A stretch of DNA of 64,000 bases from Cichorium intybus (GCA_023525715.1 CM042015.1:89762250-89826249), one strand, 5' to 3'. Shown: positions 20,690 through 32,376, counted from the first letter of the stretch. Notes: a model not told the origin generated them from the letters alone. Numbers and translations are program-made.

Positions 20690-21430
20690 GCCCTAATTAG
20701 CCCTAACTCATCCATTAGCCCTAATTAGCCCTAAACCCTAAGTATGGGTACATAAGCCCTAAGTGTGAGTACATAAGCCCTAAGTATGGGTACATAAGCC
20801 TTAATTGGCCCTAAACCCATAATTAGCCCTAATTAGACCTAAACCCCAATAATGGGTACATAAGCCCTACGTATGGGTACATAAGCCCTAACAATGGTTA
20901 CATAAGCCCTAATTAGCCCTAATTAGACCTAAACCCTAGGTATGGGTACATAAGCCCTAAGTATGGGTACATAAGCCCTAAGTAAACCATAAGGGTGGTG
21001 CCTAGTTGGTTAGAGATTGGTATTCAAATGTCAAAATGATCAGGAGGTGCCAGGTTCTAATCCAAGGAGGAACAAAAACCCCTAGTGGCCACAGAGGTTC
21101 ACCCGCGATGACTCTGGGCTACTCGCGAAGCGGGTAGTCGCCCGGGGATTAGTCGGTTCGCGAAAGCGTGCCGGAACCTCGGCTCCATAGGAGGCCAAAA
21201 AAACCCTAAGTATAAGTAAATAAGCCCTAAGTATGGGTACATAAGCCCTAAATATTAGTACATAAGCCTTAATTAGCATTAAACCCTAAGTATGGGTACG
21301 TAAGCCCTAACTATGGTTACAGAAGCTCTAATTAGCCCTAAACCCCTATGTACCAAAAATTCCTGAACCATAAAATAAGTATGGGTACATAATCCCTAAT
21401 TAGGCCTAACCCATCCATTATCCATAAAAC
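20690..21430. repeat. Telomere-like CCCTAA minisatellite
   Basis: Many imperfect copies of 'cataagccctaagtatgggta' and 'aattagccctaaacccta'. The CCCTAAA core resembles the plant telomere repeat but is embedded in a longer unit. It is interrupted by the SINE-like insertion at 20993-21195. Confidence 0.85.
20993..21195 (+). mobile_element. tRNA-derived SINE-like element
   Basis: A pol III A-box-like GTGCCTAGTTGG (20998-21009, 10 of 12 consensus positions) is followed 43 bp later by a B box GGTTCTAATCC (21053-21063, 10 of 11). A GC-rich body (cgcgaagcgggtagtcgccc) follows, ending near an A-run 'ccaaaaaaa'. The block is out of character with the CCCTAA repeats on both sides. Direct repeats around it are hard to call because the host DNA is itself repetitive. 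Confidence 0.65.
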
Positions 21431-21479
21431 CTAAAATAGGAAAACTAAGCCTAAACCCTACCTAGCTAGTTCGTGGGTT

Positions 21480-21770
21480 GATTGTATCAATGTTGGTATG
21501 GGTACATAAGAGTTTGTGGTGTGTGGTGTACGTAGGTGTGGGTGGGTGTGACTTGTGAGTATGGGTGGGGTGAGGTATCAGTGTAGTGTTGGTGTGAGAT
21601 GTTAGCTAAATCAATGTTGGTACATATGGGTGCATACGAGTTAGGGGTTTGTTGTGTACGTTGCTGAGGGTGGGTAGGTGTGAGTATGGGTGGGGTGAGA
21701 TACCAATGTCGGTATGGTTATACAACGGTTGGTTGTGTGTGGTGGACGTTAAAGAGGAAGGGGCGGGGCG
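21480..21770. repeat. GT-rich degenerate repeat
   Basis: Repeated 'tgtggtgtacgt', 'ggtgggtgtgag' and 'tatgggtggggtgag' units. Non-coding. Confidence 0.6.
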
Positions 21771-21910
21771 GGTGTGAGATGTTGGTGTTGCGTCATCGGT
21801 ATTAGTTATGGTATATTTTACATTTTAAACTAAATTATATTTTTTGGATACTTACAATTTGATTACTTTTATTTTGAATGTTTATTTAATTTTTAATTTG
21901 ATATTTTGAT

Positions 21911-21931
21911 ATATATATATATATATATATT
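21911..21931. repeat. (AT)n microsatellite
   Basis: About ten AT dinucleotides within an AT-rich stretch. Confidence 0.8.
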
Positions 21932-22179
21932 TATTTAATTTTATTTTATTGAAATTCTCTTCATTAAAATCACACTAAGTGTCTTAAGGGTTTTTTTGGC
22001 AACATCTGAATTATTTAGATTTGATTTAACTTTGGTTTTCCTCTCTTTATTTTAGTTGCTGCTAGGTTTTGTCTCTCTTAAAATTCTATCTATTTACTTC
22101 CCACTCACATAAATAGAATTCGGTGGAAAAAGAATACAAATATAAATTTTTTATTTTTGGGGAATCATTTTCTAATTTG

Positions 22180-23700
22180 AAAAACCCTAACTCACAGTCA
22201 CTCCATCCCTAACTCATAGTCACCGACACCGCCACCGCCACCGCCATCGTCGTCGGTTCATGAATTCGTAAGTGTTATGTGTTTGATTTTATTTTCAGGT
22301 TCAACTATGTGTTTGACTATGTATTAATTTTGTTTAGAGCTTTGACTATGTGCTTGATTTTGTGTACACATTCGATTATGTGTTTGAGCGAGATAAGTCT
22401 CCTCGATTGTCTGCGAGAATATTGAATCACGCAAAACAAAAGTTGTTGAAGCCAAATTTCTTAATTTGAACGAAGAAGCTACGAGATCTGACTTTCTTCA
22501 TAAAAATGGGATTCTTAATTCGAATGAAGAAGCACGAAAAAAAAAAGAGCGCGTGTAGGAGGGATTTCAAAAAATTCAAAGAGGGATTCCTAAAACTTGA
22601 ACATTATTTCTCTCTCGCTCCCGTGTTAACACATTTTCTTGTCACTTTCTTTCTTTCTTACTAGGTCAAATTTCCTCTATTTTCTTTTCGTTTTTCTTTC
22701 CCGCTTCTCTCCTCTGCCGCCCGACTCCGCCTGATGTTCTCTTCCTTCATAATCTTCAAGATCTATTCATCTTCGTCAATCGCCTTCCCTCTATCTCTTT
22801 CCTCTCAGACCAATCGATCCGACTGCACATACCAAGCCCGCACCTCGCCTTCCCTGCCGACGACGACCTCCCTTGCCGACCGAGCCTGCGACTTCTATTT
22901 GAGGTATTTCTGTTATGAATTCGGTTCATTGATGTAGTGTAATCGATTAATGGTTGTTAATCGGAACTTTTATGCAGGGTAATCGACCGTCCCTCTTAGC
23001 TCTCTCGTCAGCTTAATCTCACGGACACCGGTCGGCGGCCACAGCCCACTCGACACAGGTATCGTCTTCCCGCTGTTAACAGGTATCATCTTCTGAAATG
23101 CAAGAAGAAGAGTTGGGTTTTTCTTTGGTTTTCAACACCCATTTCGCACTTAGACTTTTGGGTCTTTAAGCGTTTAAAATTAGGGTTGTGGTGATAATAT
23201 CTTTCTAATCTGTAATTATGTTCTTGTATGCAGATATGAGTTTTGAGGATTGTATGACGAATACCATGTGAAAGGGTGTTTGCACCAAATATTGGACGCT
23301 GTACAAACTCTAAGCTTGCGCATGTATAAAATGAAATCCGTTTATCCTATTTTGATTATGATTTCTCCTATTTTCCAGCCTGTATTAAATCTGTTTATAA
23401 CCTATATTAAATCATGCTTTTGATCCTGATTTCCCCTATTAAATTGGGTCATTATACAACCCAAAAGAGATATAACTATTTCTCGTCATGATTAATTTGA
23501 ATGCAGAAATTATATACTCATCTCTATAACCATTTCTGCTTCATCTGACTTTTGAGAACTCAATTTCCTTTTTAGGTTGGTTTTTGATCAATGTTTTGAA
23601 TAATTGTTCTTTTGGTTGGTAGGGGCAAAATGGGTATCGTTAATTAAGACCAATCAACATGAGAAGCACATCATCAAGAGCCGAAGGTAATATACTTTAC
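22180..23700 (+). other. Possible captured host gene 5' region in the CACTA
   Basis: CT-rich leader-like DNA (22610-22730), then an open stretch 22734-22937 (MFSSFIIFKIY, SSIAFPLSL), then intron-like DNA with candidate AG ends near 22976 and 23235. The style is that of a plant 5' UTR with first exon and introns. No protein family is recognised and the frame is not sustained, so this is a suggestion only. Confidence 0.3.
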
Positions 23701-24114
23701 TCTCATTTTTATCGAGTAAATTACATATTTGGTCCATTGAGTATGTAACAGGTGGTGATAGGGGTAATAGGAGATGATGTAGACAATAAGCCATCTTTTA
23801 TGATGTTGTTGGAGGGCATGAGCAACTAAAGACACAAAATGAACAAAGAATCTCCAAAATTGAAGACCTTGAAAAAACTCCAAATATTTTTTGACAGCTT
23901 AAAAGACAACAACACGAAGTATATCGAATAGTATTCCTTTGTTTTTAGCAAGTATTTATTTTGATTTAGACTTCTTTACTTTTCATGTAATAAGAATTAT
24001 TAGCTTTATTTAATAATATGCAAATTTGTTTTGTTTTACGTATTTGTGTTTTAAGATATTGGTACCGAATAATTGGAAATTATATTTATTTTTGTAAATT
24101 ATTTTGTGAATTTC

Positions 24115-24830
24115 TTCGTAACAAAATTTGCTACAAGTTTTGTTACGGAATTACACTTACGGATCTTATTACGGAAGCTTGACAACGGATCATACTACGG
24201 AAGCATGACCACGGAATTTGCTACAAAGTTTGCTACGGAAGCCTGACCACAGAAATTGCTATGGATTTTACAACGGAAGGGTGACCACGGAAATTCCTAC
24301 AGATTTTACTACGGAAGCTTGACCACGGAAATTTCTACAGAATCATTGCTACGGATTGTTTTACGGAAACATAGCCACGGATTTTACTACAGAACCTGAC
24401 CACGGATTTTGCTACAGATTTATTGTTACGGATTTTACTACGGAACCCTGACCACGGAATTTGCTACAGAATTATTGTTACGGATTTTACTACGGAAGCT
24501 TGACCACGGAATTTGCAACAAAATTATTGCAACGGAATTTGCAACGAAACCCGCTAGAGAATTAGCAACGGAAAAAGAACCATGGAATTCGCTACGGACA
24601 AACGGCTACGGAAATCGCTACGGAGTCCACCTACGGAATTCGTTACGGAATACATGCGCTACGGAATCAGTCTGTAGCAAACTTGCTACGGAAATAAAAG
24701 TTCGTAGCAAACCCATTCGCTACGGGATTTATTGTAACGGAACAGTTCCGTAACAATTTTCGTTGCAAAACCCATTTAGCAACGGAATTTGAAGGTTTAG
24801 CAACGGAATTCGTCTGTTGCTAAATCAATG
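24115..24830. repeat. Right subterminal repeat array of the CACTA
   Basis: Dense 'ctacggaa', 'accacggaatt' and 'gctacagatt' units. The ORF over 24409-24753 is translated repeat and not a gene. Confidence 0.85.
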
Positions 24831-24846
24831 TTTTCTTGTAGTGACA

Positions 24847-26256
24847 GGAAGATGTGTGCAAGTCTGAAAAAGTGAAAAGTGAAGAAATGATTGAAAAGTA
24901 GCGGAAGTTGGTTGGAATATCACAGTGATTTAACTTCCGTGGCGGTTGTAAATGTGAGTTCCAAAGCCAAATGAAATATAAAAATCATCTTGAAAAGATG
25001 CATTTTGTATCAGATATGCAGCATACCCGGGGCAATACCAAACTGTATAGGTCGATAAAACCTATGTGTTGGTGGCCGGGGCTGAAGAAAGACATTGAAA
25101 GATATGTGAAAAGTGTTTGACTTGTGTGTAACTACAGTCAAATCATTAGAAGTATGTGGACTGTTGGTCCCAAAAATGAAATGGGACGAAAAATATCATA
25201 GACTTTGTAGTAAAGTCTTTGCAAATACCGTATGGGTATGACACCATATGGGTGAATTGCAGGTTGATTGATGAAATCAGTGTATGTTTATACTGACTAA
25301 GAAGAAATTAAGAGTGGAAAAGTAGTGAAAAACTACAAAGATAATGAAAATTGTTGACGTGCACTACAGGTGACGACTGTATCGGATCGAGATACAAGAA
25401 TTATTTGCTGAATTTAGCATTAATTCTTAAAGTTTTTAGCTCAAAAGTACTAGTAAGTACTCTGTGCGAATCCTAGATGGATTGATGAGGTGAAATAATG
25501 ATGCAAACCTTAGGAATTATGCCTGAAATCGGCATAACAGACCCTAGTGGAAAACTAGATGACCGTCTATTCGTGGTAGAAGTTGTAGATTAGTATAGGT
25601 ATTATACTAGTGTTTTATTGACTCGTAGGAGGTATTGCATAGACTACCGTGATGTACGCCGATTTGCTAGATAGAAGTTGGGGTGAAGCTGTTGACTAAA
25701 CCTGAGATTGTATCTCAAACAGAAGAAAAGATTTGGCAAGGTCGAAAAAGCTTGGAAATAGACCAAGATCGACAAGAGTAGTATGTGGATTGTCGAGTAA
25801 AACCATTGAAACCCCAAGTAAGGGAAGATAGTGGAACTCAAAGTGACCTTCCGGAAGTACTAGTAATTGATGTGGGATAAAAAGGAAAGTTGAGTCCTTG
25901 TTGATTGGACCTTTCTGTATATCCCAAACGCAAGAAATTGCGGTGTGCTGATTGAATATCCTTGATGAACTTCAAGATGATTGTAAAGTTTTCTATGGGT
26001 CTCAGGGTTCTGAGAACATAGATTGATAGATGTTAACGAATCCCTCATGTGAAATGAGGAAGATAAGTGATTTTGGTACCCGGGACAACCGGATGAGTGA
26101 TATGCGCGTGGTGATATAACCACGAGATTCGAAGTTTGGTATGGTTAAAGAGCTGTAGCAAAACCATAAAGGTTTCCATGTGATATGAGGAACCGGAATA
26201 GTAACGAGAAAGAAATACCCTCGCGTGATAATATGATTTCGGGGACGAAATCTTTT
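24847..26256 (+). pseudogene. Relic integrase and 3' pol of the gypsy element
   Basis: Fragments in order: an integrase zinc-binding stretch (about 25010-25140: HPG-TKLYRSIKPMCWWPGLKKDIERYV-KCLTC pattern), a core-like stretch (25170-25270: MKWDEKYH, GYDTIWV), a SDRD-T-like stretch (25370-25410), and a C-terminal stretch (25740-25900: DRQE-YAD, KPLKPQVRE, KGKLSPC). This order after RNase H identifies Ty3/gypsy of the Tekay/Del style. Stops and frame changes are frequent throughout. Confidence 0.7.
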
Positions 26257-26272
26257 GAAGGAGGGGAGAATT
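26257..26272 (+). other. Gypsy polypurine tract
   Basis: GAAGGAGGGGAGAATT lies directly before the 3' LTR. It is identical before the LTRs at 57320 and 63579. Confidence 0.85.
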
Positions 26273-28738
26273 TGTAACGCCAAGATACTCTTTTTATAAT
26301 TATTATAAAAGGGTAAATTGGTCATTTTACCTTGTAAGGGTAAAATGGTCTTTTGGACAGAAAAGTATTTGGTTTGAAATAATATTTTAAGTTTTGGACT
26401 TAAAATGTTATAAAAACTGATTTTTGGTCGTTTTACCGAAAAAGGGTATTTTGGTCATTTGACCAAGTCAACGACCAATTATGTAAAAATATTGTTGGTT
26501 GTGGCCAAAATGTAAGAAATGGAAGTTTTATTGTAATAAAACTTGAGTGTTGTGGTCAAAGTTCAAGAAAATGGAACTTTAGGACCAAAAATGTAAATTT
26601 TTGGAGTATAAATATAGAGAGTTTGACTCTCCTCTTTGACCAGCTCATTGTGCAGCTACGGGAGTGGATTTTGGAGAGAAATTTCTGGAAGATCATGAAG
26701 CTTGAGGCAAGGAATTGGAATCATGGTTTGGAATGGGTGATTCCTAAACAATTTAAGGTTAGTAACTTGATTTTTATCCAAGCTTTTGTGTGTTCTTCAC
26801 ATGATGAACTAGAAACTGAATTTCAGTTATGATTATGTGTTTAAGTTGATGTAATACTTCCCTTAAGTCATTAGAATAAGGACTTAACTAAAGAAAGTGG
26901 AAGTAGGTTGCTATTAGTGATGAATTTGAAGTTTGGGGTTGTTAGAACTAAGAACCCTAATTCTTCATTTTGATTGATTTGGTTGTTTTAGATGGTTGAA
27001 AACCTTGTTAAGGTATAAGGTTTTAGTCCTAGAACAAACCCCAATCGATTAAGGACCTGATTAAGGCCTTAATGGACCAAAACTGCTTGCTACAGTGCAT
27101 AAATCGCGGCTGGACAGGAGAGACCTGCAGGCGATAGGCGCGGTGCGCCCAAAAGCCTGGCGGGGTGCGCCCAGGCGCAGTGCGCCCATGCCTGGGCGGG
27201 GTGCGCCCCTCAGACAGGAACTTTGAAACGCTATCTTTTGCGTTGTTTGTCCGTTTTAGCTCAAATTTGGACCATAGGCTCGTTATGGTCTGAAAAGTTT
27301 GGGAAAAATTTTAGATTGAGTTTCCGACCCCTCGGGGGCATTGTAGACCGATCCGAATGTCCCGGTGAATAGTAAAATTCATATAAAGTTAGTAAACGGA
27401 AAGTTTATTAACTAGGCATTGTTTGTAACAATGTTTTATTGAACTCTAGTGTAATAGAGTTAGTTGAAATGGGTATTAACCTATAAATATGTTGAAAATG
27501 ATTAAATTATAGGTGCGGGACAAAATTCTACGGATCGTATCGGAAAGCAAGGAACAACAAATTAGTTGTAATGATCCTTCAGGTGAGTAATCTCACTGAT
27601 ACCATATGTGATATATGATGATTGAGTTGTTACAGGTTGAAACTGATTGTGGGACGAAAAAGATACGTTTGAAGAGACAAGACCGGATAAGCCGTGAGTC
27701 ATTGCGATGACAAGAACGGAACCGTGAGTCTAGGCAATAGCGGCTAATCCGTGAGCCTCAACTAATTCTGGATTTTTATATCCAATGGGTGCGGCCTATA
27801 TGGCTATGAATTTTGGATTGTATATCCAACCGGTGCGGCCTCCGGGCTATGTCTCCGATGCGGCCTTCGGGCTATGATTTGATGCGGCCTGTTGGCTATG
27901 ACTCCGGTGCGGCCTTCGGGCTATGTCTCCGATGTGGCCTTCGGGCGAGGACTCCGGTGCGGCCTACGGGCTATGTCTCCGATGCGGCCTTCGGGCTATG
28001 GTGTTTGGTGCAGCCTGTTTGGCTATGATTTTGTTACAGGTACACGGTACAGCCTGTTTGGCTATGATATTGTTACAGGTACATGGTGCAGCCATTTGAC
28101 TATGATATCGGGTTATCAAACCCAGTTGGTGCAGCCTGCGGGCTATGACTTGTATATAAATTGTTTTGGTGCAGCTTATATAGCTATGACACAAGGTACG
28201 GCTGTTAGCCATGAAATATGATGCAGTCCAGTGTGACTAAGTAATATGGGACAGAAATAGTTGTATATGATTATACGTGCAAATAACTGACGTGGATTGA
28301 TAAATGCAGGTTATTATGTCATAGTCTGTAAGACTATAACTTAGGATGTGAAATCCTAAAGAGATATTCGGTCAGCCAGTAAGGCTAGGAGTTTGGATTT
28401 GATATCTAGACAAATACATGATTGTATTTAATACGTGTTATTGTAGATTTGATTATTCACTGAGCTTTGTAGCTCATACCGTTTGTTACTGTCCCTGCAG
28501 GTTAACATGATACTGATAGGGGACAAGATAGAGTCCGTGACTCGTGAAGTAGGACTCGTAGATGCTGTCAGTAGCAGCCCGGCTTTAAAGGAGTTATGGT
28601 ATTTTATACTCACCTTGATACACTTGTACCCGTATTTATTAAAATATACCCCTTGTTATGGTTTTATGTTTTGAAACCAGTGTTTTAAATGAAAAAAATT
28701 TTTCAGGGGTGTTTTTGTTTTAAAAGCCGGGTGTTACA
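26273..28738 (+). repeat. Gypsy 3' LTR (2466 bp)
   Basis: Same length as the 5' LTR with three differences noticed. It is followed by TSD CTCCT (28739-28743). Confidence 0.9.
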
Positions 28739-28743
28739 CTCCT

Positions 28744-29411
28744 CTTCCCACAGTGGATTCAGTTGTTCATGAGTTGATTGCCGAGGAAACCCGTATCAAG
28801 TCCCAATCTGACAAAGGGTCTAAGGCAGTAGCCACACCTACTGTCTTTGCTGTTCAAAACCAAACAAGACCATCTGGACAGTTTAAGCCGAAAGTTGCAT
28901 TTGATGAGTGTGCATTTTGTAAAAAGAAAAATCATTGGAAGTCTCAATGTCCATTGCTATTGGGGAAGGGAAATTATCAAAACCAAACAAGACCATCTGG
29001 ACAGTTTCAGCCTCCACAGTTCAACAGGCCTCCTGGACAGTTTCAACAACGTCCATCATTTCCACCATTTCGTCCTCCACAGTTCACTGCTGCTGCTACT
29101 GTACCTTCTATAGAGAATGATTTGAATATGTCACCACCATCAGCTTTGGATCCACAGGTTTTTGAGCAATTTCACCAGTTCATTGCTTCCAATCCTACTG
29201 CCATGTCAACATCTATGTCTCACACAGGTCTATCAGCATCTAGTCCTTCAGGTATTCCTTCATCCTTATGGATATTGGATTCTGGTGCATCTCATCATAT
29301 GTCACCACATTTGTCATCCTTTTCTTCGTTATCAGCTAGTCCTCATGTTTCTTTTATGTCAGCTAGTGCTACACCTATGCCAGTTGAGGGTATTGGTCCT
29401 GTTGTTACCCC
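28744..29411 (+). pseudogene. Copia gag 3' part and protease (ends in a frameshift)
   Basis: Continues the gag frame broken at 13410. It has the zinc knuckle C-X2-C-X4-H-X4-C (CAFCKKKNHWKSQC, 28909-28950), a Pro/Gln-rich linker with repeats of TRPSGQF, and the aspartic protease motif DSGASHHM (Asp at 29278-29280). After GIGPVVTP the frame is lost: one base is missing in a C run near 29411, so the gag frame ends at 29457 while pol continues in the next frame. Protease would process the polyprotein in an intact relative. Confidence 0.85.
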
Positions 29412-32363
29412 CATATCTCTCTCACTGATGTCTATTATATTCCTACACTTGCTTTGAATCTTGTTTCGGTCAGTCAGTTGTGTAAATCCGGTTATTGGGT
29501 CTTCTTTTCTGATTCTCTTTGTTGTGTACAGGACTCACAGTCTCAGAGGGTGACTGGGATCGGCCGTAAACTTGGGGAGCTTTATGTTTTGGAGCAGCTC
29601 CAAGTTTCTGATATTGCGGCCTCTAGTGTTGATTTGTCGTCTTTTCGTTTAAGTCATTCGTCTTCAAATTTTTATCTTTGGCACTCTCGTTTGGGTCATG
29701 TTCCAGCTTCACGTTTACAGTTTTTATCCTCTACTGGTGTGCTAGGTCGTTTGAACAATGTTGACATTTCTGATTGTTGTGGTTGTAAACTGGCAAAGTT
29801 CTCTGCCTTACCTTTTAATAATAGTGTCACTCGTTCGTTTGCTCCTTTTGATCTTGTGCATTCTGATGTGTGGGGTCCTTCCCCAATAACCTCCAAAGGA
29901 GGATCGCCTTATTATGTTTCCTTCATTGATGATTATACTCGTTATATATGGGTTTATCTTATGAAGCGCAGGTCAGATTTCTTTGTCATTTATAGCAATT
30001 TCAGAGCTCTTGTGAAGACCCAACACTCTGCTGTCATAAAATGCTTCCGGTGTGATTTAGGAGGGGAATATACTTCTAATGATTTTACTCAGTTACTAGC
30101 ATCTGATGGGACTGTTCACCAATCATCATGTACTGATACTCCTCAACAGAATGGTATAGCAGAACGGAAACATCGACACCTTGTAGAAACGGCACGGTCT
30201 TTGTTATTATCTTCTGATGTTCCTAGTGTCTTTTGGGGAGAAGCTATCCTTACTGCTGCCTATGTGATTAATCGCATCCCTACTCGTCACAACTCTGGAA
30301 TGTCTCCTTATGAGAAGTTGTATGGTCAATTACCTGATTATTCATCTTTACGAGTATTTGGGTGCACCTGCTTTGTCTTACGACCTCATGTAGAACGAAA
30401 CAAGTTGTCTCCAAAGTCGGCACTTTGTGTATTCTTGGGATACGGTATTGGTCAAAAAGGATATCGGTGTTATGACCCGGCGAGTCAGAAATTGTATGTC
30501 TCTCGACATGTTACTTTTTTGGAGCACATTCCTTACTATGCTATTCCTGTACAGTCTCACAACATGACTCGGTCAGAACTTCAAAATATTGATCCTTTTA
30601 CCATTGATAGTGATGGCACGACATCTAGTGCCCCAGTTGATGATGCTTCCATAGCTCCAGACAACCCTCCTGCTCAGTCTGCAACTGCTCCTACCCCTGT
30701 TGTCGCTCAAGAAAATAATCCTCCACCATCGAGACCTGTACGTACTCATAAGACAACTAAACTGCCAGATTTTGTATATTCTTCTTATTCGCCAAGATTT
30801 GCATCTTTTATTGCAAATATACATCGGCTTTCTGAACCAGAGTCTTACAAAGAAGCTGTTACTCATCCTCATTGGCAGAATGCTATGGCGGAAGAGCTTA
30901 CAGCTCTTTATCAGACTCATACGTGGGATCTTGTACAGCTTCCTCATGGAAAACGTACGATTGGTTGTCGTTGGGTATATAAGATCAAAACCAAGTCTGA
31001 TGGCTCAATTGAAAGATATAAGGCAAGGTTGGTTGCAAAAGGATACTCACAGCAATATGGTATGGATTATGAGGAGACTTTTGCCCCAGTGGCAAAAATG
31101 ACTACCGTCCGCACTCTGATCGTAGTTTCCTCTATTCGTCAATGGAAGATTTTCCAAATGGATGTCAAGAATGCATTCTTGAACGGTGAACTTCATGAGG
31201 AAGTTTACATGTCTCCTCCTCCAGGTATTGATCACCAACCAGGTGAAGTTTGTCGGCTTCGGAAAGCCTTATATGGTCTCAAACAAGCCCCTCGTGCTTG
31301 GTTTGAGAAATTCTCTACTGTAATTACTTCTCTCGGTTTTACTCCTAGTAATCATGATTCAGCGTTATTCGTTAGATGCACGAATGCAGGTCGGATTCTC
31401 TTATCCTTGTATGTTGATGACATGATTATTACTGTTGATGATCATGACGGTATAGAATCTTTGAAGCGTGATTTGGCTTACCGCTTTGCTATGAAAGACT
31501 TGGGATTACTACGTTATTTCTTAGGGATTGAAGTTGCACAATCTTCAAAAGGTTATCTTTTATCTCAGACAAAGTATATTTCTGACCTATTTGAACGTGC
31601 TCGACTCTCTGACAACAGGACAGTTGATACTCCCCTGGAGACTAATGCCGGGTATTCTCCAACAGACGGTGTCCCCTTGTCAGATCCAAGCCTATATCGA
31701 ACTATTGTGGGAAGTCTGGTTTATCTTACTGTTACTCGACCGGACATATCTCATGCAGTTCATGTGGTTAGCCAGTTTGTTACAGCCCCTACAACTGTTC
31801 ATTGGGGAGCTGTTCTTCGTATCTTGAGATATCTTCGAGGCACTCAATTCCAAACCCTTGTGTTTCCTTCCACGTCCTCACTCAAATTGTGTGCCTATAG
31901 CGATGCTGATTGGGATAGCGATCCTCATGATCGAAAATCCACCACTGGTTTTTGCATATTTCTTGGAGACTCATTGATTTCATGGAAGAGTAAGAAACAA
32001 GATGTTGTCTCTCGGTCCTCTACTGAAGCTGAGTATCGAGCTATGGCTGTCACCACTTGTGAGATTGTTTGGCTACGTTGGCTTCTTGCTGATATGGGAG
32101 TTGACGCTTCTCATCCTACTCCCTTGCACTGTGACAACAACAGTGCAATACAAATTGCCAAGAATTCGGTTTTTCATGAACGAACAAAACATATAGAAAT
32201 TGATTGCCATTTCACTCGTCATCATCTTCAACTTGGGACCATCACTTTGCCACATGTTCCATCAACCCTACAGATTGCTGATATGTTTACAAAGGCATTG
32301 TCTGGTTCTCGATTTCGTTTTTTGTGTGACAAACTCTCAATGCTTATAGCTGTCGCATTGTGA
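29412..32363 (+). pseudogene. Copia pol: integrase, reverse transcriptase, RNase H (long open frame)
   Basis: About 980 codons open, from HISLTDVYYIPTLALNLVSV to a TGA at 32361-32363. GAG-pre-integrase: LWHSRLGHVPASRLQFL. Integrase core: HSDVWGP, FIDDYTRY, catalytic triad Asp (29865), Asp (30054) and Glu (30162) with D-35-E spacing and NGIAERKHR. Copia RT: WVYKIKTKSDGSIERYKARL, MDVKNAFLNGEL, LYGLKQAPRAWF, YVDD (31410-31421). RNase H: YSDADW, KSTTGF, SRSSTEAEYRAMA, HCDNNSAI, then DMFTKAL. All key residues are present, so pol is intact by itself. It lacks its own start and sits downstream of the frameshift, the gag stop and the insertion. Confidence 0.9.
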
Positions 32364-32367
32364 GTTT

Positions 32368-32376
32368 GAGAGGGGA
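32368..32376 (+). other. Copia polypurine tract
   Basis: GAGAGGGGA directly precedes the 3' LTR at 32377. Confidence 0.85.

Larger units (their letters stand above)
18141..24843. mobile_element. CACTA (En/Spm) element, non-autonomous, inside the gypsy element
   Basis: The TIR CACTACAAGAAAACA at 18141 is mirrored exactly at the right end (15 bp, ending 24843). The 3-bp TSD ACA is at 18138-18140 and 24844-24846. The sister gypsy copies give the empty site gcacagaaagatg (about 55890), confirming the insertion. Subterminal regions are full of 'gctacggaa' type repeats in both orientations, as in CACTA elements. No transposase (TNPA/TNPD-like) was recognised in 6703 bp; the inside is tandem repeats, a SINE-like unit and possible host-derived DNA. 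It probably depends on transposase from elsewhere. Confidence 0.9.
13411..28738 (+). mobile_element. Non-autonomous Ty3/gypsy (chromovirus-type) element with wrecked gag-pol
   Basis: LTRs 13411-15876 and 26273-28738 are both 2466 bp, start TGTAACGCC and end GGGTGTTACA. TSD is CTCCT. The primer site TGGTATCAGAGCC is at 15880-15892 and the purine tract at 26257-26272. Removing the CACTA insertion and its TSD leaves an internal region of about 3690 bp, close to the 3703 bp of the copies at 51061-64000. Relics read in the gypsy order protease, RT, RNase H, integrase, in the style of Tekay/Del chromoviruses, but no frame is intact. I found only three LTR differences (13715 region, 14852 region, 15140 region), each A in the 5' and G in the 3' copy. 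The element moved recently although its genes are dead. Confidence 0.9.

Noticed and set aside
20998..21063. A genuine tRNA gene
   Set aside because: A- and B-box-like motifs are present but no cloverleaf with acceptor stem could be drawn; SINE head is more likely.
20690..21430. A true chromosome-end telomere array
   Set aside because: Units are imperfect, longer than 7 bp and lie inside a transposon flanked by ordinary DNA.
24409..24753. 114-codon ORF near the CACTA right end
   Set aside because: Made of subterminal 'ctacggaa' repeats; CACTA subterminal arrays often lack stops.
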